Shown here: positions 6,827 through 10,974 of the stretch, one piece after another
How positions within the stretch are numbered: position 1 is the first letter of the stretch
How the letters are laid out: the number at the start of each line of letters is the position of its first letter
Assembly (NCBI GenBank): GCA_023230455.1
Contig: JALNXH010000045.1
Location: 1-10,974 of the forward strand
Source of the DNA: Rhodocyclaceae bacterium
GTDB taxonomy: Bacteria > Pseudomonadota > Gammaproteobacteria > Burkholderiales > Rhodocyclaceae
Direction: 5' to 3'
Length of the DNA stretch: 10,974 nt
Notes under the pieces: generated by a model
The model's database searches: none
Seen by the model: only the letters and a program-made list of their open reading frames with translations
What the model was told of the DNA's origin: nothing
Made by a program: the position numbers and the translations under genes

Positions 6827-7321
6827 CTACTTCGGTACCGATGCCAATGGCAAAAACAAAGTCATTTTTGCCGTCGGCAAAATAATGAACCCATGGTGGT
6901 GATAAAACATTGCAGCACGGTCATCCTTGGCATTGACCACCATCGCATAGGCAGCAATTTCGGAGCGAATAGCTCGATCAAGGGCGTCGGCCAACAATGC
7001 CCCGCCAAGCCCTTGTCCCTGGAAACCTTGATCGACCGCCAACCGGCCTAACCGAACCGCCGGGACAGAAGGATATCGAGGTAATTTTTTGCCGATGTCG
7101 GCTGGTAACTCTGACAGCGGCAAACTTGCTGATGCCAGCGTGTAGTAGCCGGCAATTCTCTTATCGACATCCAGCGCAACGAAGCACGCCGTGATGCGGC
7201 GCCGGCTATCCTGTGTAACTTGCTGCCTTAGATAGCTATCCAGGGGCTTGGAACCACTGTTGAATGCCGAGCGATCATGCTCGGCATTCAACAGTGCGAT
7301 CCGAAACGGGGCCCTGCTCAC
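6827..7321 (-). CDS. GNAT acetyltransferase toxin (TacT/AtaT-like) of a type II toxin-antitoxin pair
   Basis: The 164-residue protein has the GNAT toxin layout. An N-terminal HDRSAFNSGSKPLDSYL stretch (15-31) matches the family's 'H..s.FdcG...LD.yL' pattern, followed by QDSRRRITACFVAL. The acetyl-CoA loop is seen as LGRLAVD (91-97) and QGQGLGGALL (101-110), and the conserved tyrosine is Y140 in MFYHHHGF. Toxins of this family acetylate the amino group of charged tRNAs and so halt translation; the particular tRNA target cannot be read from sequence. Its start overlaps the antitoxin stop as ATGA, typical of coupled pairs. A perfect 18-bp inverted repeat lies at codons 9-22. Transcription probably comes from the antitoxin promoter. 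Confidence 0.93.
   Translation of the reverse strand: MSRAPFRIALLNAEHDRSAFNSGSKPLDSYLRQQVTQDSRRRITACFVALDVDKRIAGYYTLASASLPLSELPADIGKKLPRYPSVPAVRLGRLAVDQGFQGQGLGGALLADALDRAIRSEIAAYAMVVNAKDDRAAMFYHHHGFIILPTAKMTLFLPLASVPK
7255..7296. repeat. Perfect 18-bp inverted repeat in the 5' coding region of the toxin gene
   Basis: Arms at 7255-7272 and 7279-7296 (CACTGTTGAATGCCGAGC and its exact reverse complement) flank a six-base loop GATCAT. In the toxin mRNA this folds into a strong hairpin whose first base lies 25 nt after the first base of the start codon. It encodes the conserved LLNAEHDRSAFNSG segment, so the sequence serves protein and structure at once. Confidence 0.9.
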
Positions 7322-7599
7322 TCGGCACTAATCAGTTTGCGACGCCGGGCAAACGCACGTTTCAAGGCTGGGGCCGGACGCGGCGGTGCCAGCAGGGCTT
7401 GAGCAAAACACTCTTGATCAGCGAGCGACAAGCGAATGACTTCCGCAGTTTCGATGGCTTCCTGGGCCGCAAGCTGGACCGCAGACACGACAAAGTCAGT
7501 CATGGTGCGCCCCTGAATCTCCGCCGCACGCTTGAGCATTGCGTGCAGATCGGTACTGATTCTGGCTTCGAGACGGGCTGTGGCAGCAGTTGCAGACAT
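7318..7599 (-). CDS. DUF1778 (TacA-like) ribbon-helix-helix antitoxin
   Basis: The 93-residue protein begins with a ribbon-helix-helix DNA-binding domain (about 8-50; strand TARLEARIS, helices DLHAMLKRAAEIQG and TMTDFVVSAVQLAAQEAIE), the DUF1778 pattern. A basic C-terminal tail ends KRAFARRRKLISAE and is the part that wraps the toxin in related pairs. It neutralises the downstream GNAT toxin and, as a dimer or complex, represses its own promoter. The start ATG 7599 has AGGAGG eight nt upstream and follows the promoter/operator at 7620-7648. The overlap with the toxin start is four bases. Identity is clear from both sequence and pairing. Confidence 0.93.
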   Translation of the reverse strand: MSATAATARLEARISTDLHAMLKRAAEIQGRTMTDFVVSAVQLAAQEAIETAEVIRLSLADQECFAQALLAPPRPAPALKRAFARRRKLISAE

Positions 7600-7619
7600 G
7601 GCATGATCCTCCTGAACTG

Positions 7620-7648
7620 ATGATACGGCAGTTAGCCGTACATATCAA
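7620..7648 (-). promoter_or_regulatory. Promoter and operator of the toxin-antitoxin operon
   Basis: On the minus strand TTGATA (7648-7643) and TATCAT (7625-7620) are separated by exactly 17 bp, a good sigma-70 promoter. The palindrome TACGGC-TTAAC-like core-GCCGTA (7624-7640, arms of 6 bp, 5-bp centre) fills the spacer and touches the -10. A ribbon-helix-helix antitoxin bound here would block RNA polymerase, as in TacAT-like autorepression. The -10 box lies about 20 bp upstream of the antitoxin start codon. Confidence 0.8.
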
Positions 7649-7689
7649 GTCAGTCAGAATCGACGATATCGATTTGCCGCCAAAGCAAT

Positions 7690-7914
7690 CTATTTCAACT
7701 TTGCCACCGCCACGGCAATCGCTGCCGCGCGACTGATCCCCCTGCCTCTTGCCCAATCATCCAGCCGCTCCAGGACGGCTGGATCAATTGAAACGGTGAT
7801 TGCGCATTTCCTCCCCGCACGCTTGATCGACTTCCTGCCGTCCGGCGCCTGATCGATGAAATCATCAATGTCGGCCTGAAGTGGCGCTGCATCAGGTTTC
7901 CGTTGTTTCACCAT
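7690..7914 (-). CDS. Small ribbon-helix-helix protein next to ParA (probable partition or regulatory partner)
   Basis: This 74-residue protein has a disordered, charged N-terminus and a C-terminal ribbon-helix-helix domain (about 37-73: CAITVSIDPAVLERL, then DDWARGRGISRAAAIAVAVAKL). Start ATG 7914 is chosen because it lies 10 bp after the ParA stop with GGAAGG upstream; a longer reading to 8097 would run through the ParA gene. Small RHH proteins beside ParA ATPases commonly serve as centromere-binding partners (ParG/Omega style) and repress the operon, but no array of operator repeats was found close by, so the exact role is inferred. It is the last gene of the replication/partition operon. 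Confidence 0.75.
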   Translation of the reverse strand: MVKQRKPDAAPLQADIDDFIDQAPDGRKSIKRAGRKCAITVSIDPAVLERLDDWARGRGISRAAAIAVAVAKLK

Positions 7915-7924
7915 CGGTTCACCG

Positions 7925-8572
7925 TCATCCTTCCGTTGTTTCAACGTATGTCCAACCGAAAACGGCCGCCGCCAGGCAACGGTACTCATGGGCGGCTTTC
8001 TCGTCTCTGGCTGGGAATTCAAGGATCGAACAGCCCATCGCCGCAATGCTGGCCACGGCCTTCCGTCGCACCACGGGCGCATCGACATAGCCAACACCCG
8101 GCGGCAGCGATCCGGCCGTTGCGGCGTTGTCGCTGCCGGTCGGATCAGCCATGCAGAGGAAGACGGAGGCCGAGATATCCCGGGTGGCTCGTGCCTGGGC
8201 CAGCAAACCGGTCATGTCATTCAACGCCCAAAGGTCAAAGGATCGGGGTTGCAGCGGAATGAGAACGTGATCGGCCAGGACCAGTGCAGCGCGCATGGCG
8301 GTCGAATCCCGCCCGCCGGCATCGATGACGATATCGGTATAGCGATCCTTGGCCAAGGTCACTTGCTGACGTAGCGCCTGACCGTCGGGGTAATGGACGC
8401 AGGGAATCGTGGGGTCGATCTCGCGGCCCGAGAGCGCCGCCATCAGGGTGCCCTGCCGGTCACCATCCACGGCGAGGACATCACGGCCACGCAACTTGCA
8501 GGCGATGGCCAGGTTGAGTGCGGTGGTGGTCTTGCCGACGCCGCCCTTGGTATTGAGGATTGCCAGAATCAT
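7925..8572 (-). CDS. parA: ParA-family partition ATPase
   Basis: The 215-residue protein has the deviant Walker A box KGGVGKTTT (9-17), Walker A' LAVDGDRQG (33-41) with D36/D38, and Walker B DIVIDAGG (80-87). It matches the small ParA type without an N-terminal DNA-binding domain. Such ATPases move plasmid or island DNA to daughter cells with a centromere-binding partner, here probably the RHH protein just downstream. Its ATG overlaps the stop of the replication-like gene as ATGA, and AAGGA precedes it. The QPRSFDLWAL segment is typical of plasmid ParA proteins. Presence on an island suggests an element that exists for part of its life as a circular replicon. Confidence 0.92.
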   Translation of the reverse strand: MILAILNTKGGVGKTTTALNLAIACKLRGRDVLAVDGDRQGTLMAALSGREIDPTIPCVHYPDGQALRQQVTLAKDRYTDIVIDAGGRDSTAMRAALVLADHVLIPLQPRSFDLWALNDMTGLLAQARATRDISASVFLCMADPTGSDNAATAGSLPPGVGYVDAPVVRRKAVASIAAMGCSILEFPARDEKAAHEYRCLAAAVFGWTYVETTEG

Positions 8573-9462
8573 TGTGGTGTCCTTCCGTCATCTTGATGTT
8601 GGATTGCCGTCGTTTCGCCATCGATCGAGTTGGGGTGCTGTCGCCGAAAATTTCGAAGGTGCCGCCTGGCCGTTTCGGGATCGGCAACCGGCTCCACCGT
8701 GGCTGCCCGCTTGTCATTTTCGGATTGATGGCGCGCTTTGGCATCGAGATGTGATTGCCACGCCGCAAGGCAGAGAAGGTCTTCCTGACTCGCTCCTGCC
8801 TGCAGGCGTTGTCGCACCCGTGTTCTCCATGCTGACGGGTTCTTGATTGGCTTGCCTGACTGCGTAGCCTGCCAATAGGCAGCGGTGACCAGGTCATCCA
8901 AATCCGCCACCACCGGAGCCGTTTTGGGTGGGGCTGTGGATCGCTTCTGCCCGGCGGATGACGGTGGTGGTGGTGTTTTTACCTGCTCAAATCCTGGTGG
9001 TGGTAATTCCTCTTGTTTACTTCCTCCTTGTTTACCTCCTATTGGTATATCCCCGAGTTGGCCAGGCATGGCGGCGCCATGGATGGTCGAGCCATGCATG
9101 GCGGCTCCATCCATGGCTTCACCAGGGATGGCGTTCACCATCCCCGGCAAACTCGGGGATGGTGACTCTGGAACGTCGGTAACGGTCTTGATCCATGCCC
9201 ATCGACCGCCATCTTTTCGGATGCGTTCCTGCCGGTAATAGCCCGCGTGCTGCATTTCGTTGCGGATGGAGACCCATACCGTCTCGGTCATGCCGAGGGC
9301 CACCTGCATCTGGCGCACCGAGAATATCCAGCCCTCCGGTCGACCCACCATCCAGCCGAGAACCAGACGCGCTCGTAAGCTCATGCGCTTGTCGAGCAGG
9401 ATGTCGTCGGGGACGACGGAGAATGAGCGCCGTCTGACGAGAGTGATTTCATCGCTGCTCAT
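8569..9462 (-). CDS. Winged-helix protein of plasmid/island replication type
   Basis: About 297 residues. The N-terminal 90 form a winged helix-turn-helix: VVPDDILLDKRMSLRARLVLGWMVGRPEGW-type start, then SVRQMQVALGMTETVWVSIRNEMQHAGYY and a basic wing RQERIRKDGGRW, as in replication initiators of phages and islands. Residues 110-134 are five pentapeptide repeats (x-A/T-M/I-x-G), followed by a Gly/Pro/Lys-rich linker and a C-terminal part with KNPSAWRTRVRQRLQAGASQEDLL, a pattern seen in phage and plasmid replication proteins. Starts at GTG 9471, ATG 9468 and ATG 9462 are possible; 9462 has the best spacing to AGGG. It overlaps the upstream gene end and runs into parA. A purely regulatory role cannot be excluded. 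Confidence 0.7.
   Translation of the reverse strand: MSSDEITLVRRRSFSVVPDDILLDKRMSLRARLVLGWMVGRPEGWIFSVRQMQVALGMTETVWVSIRNEMQHAGYYRQERIRKDGGRWAWIKTVTDVPESPSPSLPGMVNAIPGEAMDGAAMHGSTIHGAAMPGQLGDIPIGGKQGGSKQEELPPPGFEQVKTPPPPSSAGQKRSTAPPKTAPVVADLDDLVTAAYWQATQSGKPIKNPSAWRTRVRQRLQAGASQEDLLCLAAWQSHLDAKARHQSENDKRAATVEPVADPETARRHLRNFRRQHPNSIDGETTAIQHQDDGRTPQ
9061..9135. repeat. Five tandem 15-bp direct repeats inside the winged-helix gene
   Basis: Consecutive 15-base units starting at 9061 follow the consensus gCCAtgcATGGcggc (for example GCCATGCATGGCGGC and GCCATGGATGGTCGA). In the protein they give NAIPG, EAMDG, AAMHG, STIHG and AAMPG. Units are degenerate but in perfect phase. Confidence 0.85.
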
Positions 9463-9760
9463 GTTCATCACCCTGTAGTCGAGCTATCTTGCGCGGCCGG
9501 CCAGGACTGCGTTTTGTTGGAGTCGGTTGATCGATCGCTGCAGGAACAACTGATTCATCCATGCCGGCGATACGCAGCAGGTCGCGCACAAGCACGCGCT
9601 GGTGCCCGGCGACGAGCGTCAGTGGCAATGGGAAGGCATTGCGGCAGATGAGATTACGGGCGGTCTTTTTGGCGCCTTCGAGGGTGCGGCTATAGCCAAC
9701 CCGGTAGAGCGCTTCCGCCGGATGGATGGCGATGCGGCCACCAAAATCGAATGGTTGCAT
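9449..9760 (-). CDS. Small basic DNA-binding-like protein with AT-hook-like tail
   Basis: I do not recognise a named family with certainty. The 103-residue protein has an N-terminal domain of about 70 residues (opening MQPFDFGGRIAIHPAEALYR, with RTLEGAKKTARNLICRNAFPLPL) that fits a small winged or excisionase/activator-like fold; phage-type regulators have similar layouts. The tail SPGRPRKIAR (85-94) resembles an AT-hook. Start ATG 9760 is preferred because GGAGA lies 7-8 nt upstream; a longer reading to 9802 has no such site. It is the first gene of the cluster that continues into the winged-helix gene, parA and the RHH gene, so it may regulate that cluster or the element's excision. Confidence 0.65.
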   Translation of the reverse strand: MQPFDFGGRIAIHPAEALYRVGYSRTLEGAKKTARNLICRNAFPLPLTLVAGHQRVLVRDLLRIAGMDESVVPAAIDQPTPTKRSPGRPRKIARLQGDEHEQR

Positions 9761-9777
9761 GTTTGTCTCCGTGAAGA

Positions 9778-9840
9778 ACGCGGGAGACAGAGGATGGTTC
9801 AAGCCCGTCAGCCTGGACGGTCAGCGGGTAGCTCCCGCGT
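9778..9840 (-). ncRNA. Candidate structured 5' leader of the replication/partition cluster
   Basis: ACGCGGGAG (9778-9786) and CTCCCGCGT (9832-9840) form a perfect 9-bp closing stem around an inner hairpin CCGTC-AGCCTG-GACGG. The element lies just upstream of GGAGA and the ATG at 9760. In the minus-strand RNA the downstream arm contains CUCC, which could pair with the ribosome binding site instead. I do not assign it to a known RNA family. Confidence 0.35.
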
Positions 9841-9853
9841 ATGGACTACGCTT

Positions 9854-9879
9854 TTCGCCCAGGCTTATTGCCGGGCGAA
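9854..9879 (-). terminator. Stem-loop over the stop codon of the small membrane protein gene
   Basis: TTCGCCC and GGGCGAA arms with an inner GGC/GCC stem and an AATAA loop make a 10-bp stem with one bulge. The TAA stop at 9867-9865 lies in the loop. No U-run follows on the minus strand, so it is at best a weak or Rho-assisted terminator. Confidence 0.35.
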
Positions 9880-10224
9880 TGGCGCAGGCTGTGGAAGTAT
9901 CCGTGGCGCGATGCAAATATGCGCCAATCCAACGGCCCCCAAAACCGCTTGGTGGGCCTTGACGCTACAACATAGTGCTGAAATCAGAACGGCACGATCA
10001 GTCGCAGTCAACCGTCGGATGAAAGCCTTGGTTTCCAACACAGTTCGCATTGCAACGCCGGTAACGTAATTGCTGGCGCGACCTATCTGTCGGGCCGCAG
10101 CGGCTGCTCGTGCCCGTATGCATAACGCCAGCACAAAACCGACGAATACTGCAATCAACTCAGGTCCTGCATTGAAAAGTACTGCCCCAATAGCAACTAC
10201 GGCGATATAAAACCATATCACCAT
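9865..10224 (-). CDS. Small predicted membrane protein (hypothetical)
   Basis: Not recognised. From ATG 10224 the product has 119 residues with a hydrophobic N-terminus: IWFYIAVVAIGAVLF (3-17) and LIAVFVGFVLALCIRAR (23-39), reading as one long or two short membrane segments. A basic stretch follows, and a second hydrophobic patch lies near 93-107. GGAGA stands about 9 nt before this start, while the longer reading from 10278 lacks such support. It lies between the recombinase and the replication cluster with lower GC and less typical codon use than its neighbours, so it may be a late-arriving or poorly conserved gene. The ORF may also be chance. Confidence 0.5.
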   Translation of the reverse strand: MVIWFYIAVVAIGAVLFNAGPELIAVFVGFVLALCIRARAAAAARQIGRASNYVTGVAMRTVLETKAFIRRLTATDRAVLISALCCSVKAHQAVLGAVGLAHICIAPRILPQPAPFARQ

Positions 10225-10361
10225 CTCGGCATGTCTCCGAGGCGTTAAATTGCAGAAGCAAAGGGAAACCACGTCCATGCACGTAACTTAAAACTTCCAG
10301 ATGCCCTGCGCAACTCCGATACAGGGCCATATTGGTCGCATTTCGGCTACCGCTCCCCCAG

Positions 10362-10420
10362 CTCGTGGTGTAGGGCTACGACATGATGCAGGCTACCATC
10401 ATGCCGATGTCCTACACGAG
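10362..10420. repeat. Nested inverted repeat just downstream of the recombinase gene
   Basis: An inner perfect repeat CATGATG (10382-10388) and CATCATG (10397-10403) sits around an 8-bp centre. It is enclosed by CTCGTGGTGTAGG (10362-10374) and CCTACACGAG (10411-10420), which pair with a three-base bulge. It could end recombinase transcription or be part of an attachment or binding region; no U-run is evident. Confidence 0.5.
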
Positions 10421-10467
10421 ACTGCCGGAAGCATCAAACCCTTTGTCATACCATGAATTTCCACCTG

Positions 10468-10974
10468 CTATATCTTTCGGGCCTTCTTGGCCAGCTTTGC
10501 TGCCAGTCGTTCGGCCTGCAGGTGTGTGTAGCGCTCAAGCATTTGCAACGTCTTATGGCCTGAAACAGCCGCAAGCTCAAGGACATTGAAGTCACCTCGC
10601 TCAGCAAGGCGGCTCATGGCTTCATGCCGAAGATCATGAAAAGTGAAATCAACAATCTTGGCTCTATCGCAGGCTGCCGCGAAAACGCCGTAGAGAGTCA
10701 TCCTTGCACACGGTATCACTTTTCCGCTGATAGACTTGGGCAGCCCCTCAAGGACCCTCAGGGCAGTAGGCGACAACGGAACGGCACGTGGTTTCTCGTT
10801 CTTGATCTCGGATTTTTTTGTCAGGTAGATCAGCTTGCGCTTCATATCCACCGATTTCCAGGTCAGGCCCAACAGCTCTCCCTGCCTCATCGCCGTCTCG
10901 ACAGCCAATGTGACGGCAGGAACAAGCCAGGGATTCCGGCTTTTTCGACACTCCGCCTCAAATTGAGTCCACTC
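10468..10974 (-). CDS. Tyrosine recombinase/phage-type integrase, C-terminal catalytic domain (5' end outside window)
   Basis: The open frame runs to the right edge, giving 168 visible residues; a TTG at 10908 is internal, not the true start. The catalytic domain is clear: Arg I in TAMRQGELLGLTW (R30 of the visible part), a Lys-rich beta-hairpin LTKKSEIKNEKPRAVPLS, the H-x-x-R box FHDLRHEA, and VSGHKTLQMLERYTHLQ with the late His and the nucleophilic Tyr. It ends in a basic tail ERLAAKLAKKARKI. Such enzymes integrate and excise mobile elements at attachment sites. Its position beside replication and partition genes suggests it is the integrase of the element. No tRNA gene or obvious att core is visible nearby. 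Confidence 0.95.
   Translation of the reverse strand, partial: EWTQFEAECRKSRNPWLVPAVTLAVETAMRQGELLGLTWKSVDMKRKLIYLTKKSEIKNEKPRAVPLSPTALRVLEGLPKSISGKVIPCARMTLYGVFAAACDRAKIVDFTFHDLRHEAMSRLAERGDFNVLELAAVSGHKTLQMLERYTHLQAERLAAKLAKKARKI

Noticed and set aside
6866..6882. TTTTGCCG/CGGCAAAA palindrome near the end of the toxin gene
   Set aside because: Lies inside coding sequence and is short; no evidence that it acts as a terminator.
7915..8097. N-terminal extension of the small RHH protein
   Set aside because: It would overlap the parA gene for its whole length; ATG 7914 after the parA stop explains the protein better.
10225..10467. tRNA gene as integration target beside the recombinase
   Set aside because: No cloverleaf or T-loop consensus could be found on either strand.

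Overview
The window is GC-rich and its dense minus-strand operons, with ATGA overlaps and AGGAGG-type ribosome binding sites, suggest the accessory genome of a Pseudomonadota bacterium (beta- or gammaproteobacterial style). Nothing in the sequence fixes the genus. Every gene I can support reads on the minus strand, so the order of transcription is right to left. No rRNA, tRNA, CRISPR array or complete insertion sequence was seen.

Right part (about 7690-10974): backbone of a mobile element, either an integrative element or a plasmid-like island. In transcription order it has the C-terminal half of a tyrosine recombinase running off the right edge, a small predicted membrane protein, a small basic protein with an AT-hook-like tail, a winged-helix protein of replication type with five 15-bp tandem repeats, a ParA ATPase and a small ribbon-helix-helix protein. 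The last four genes are tightly spaced and look like one replication/partition operon.

Middle (6827-7648): a type II toxin-antitoxin pair, a DUF1778/TacA-like antitoxin followed by a GNAT acetyltransferase toxin. It has a clear -35/-10 promoter with a palindromic operator lying over it. The toxin gene carries a perfect 18-bp inverted repeat near its start. A 473-bp gene-poor stretch (6354-6826) separates this pair from the next operon.

Left part (1-6353): one long operon that is the main interest. It encodes a sigma-70-like factor, an HTH-like partner protein, a very large fusion (ImmA/IrrE metallopeptidase, UvrD/PcrA-type helicase and a Cas4/AddB-like Fe-S nuclease fold), and then a bacterial ubiquitin-like conjugation cassette. 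The cassette consists of a tandem beta-grasp ubiquitin-like protein with a Gly-Gly near its C-terminus, an E2-like protein with a candidate catalytic Cys, and a JAMM (JAB) peptidase with an intact zinc motif that is cut by the left edge. An E1/ThiF-type activating enzyme is the expected missing partner and would lie to the left.

Inference: sigma factor plus ImmA plus helicase/nuclease plus ubiquitin-like conjugation, carried next to a toxin-antitoxin pair and mobile-element genes, fits an inducible antiphage or stress-response island related to the Bil-type and other bacterial Ubl systems. The nuclease-like domain has lost the usual D-x-K catalytic pair while keeping its four Fe-S cysteines, so this part of the fusion may bind DNA rather than cut it.
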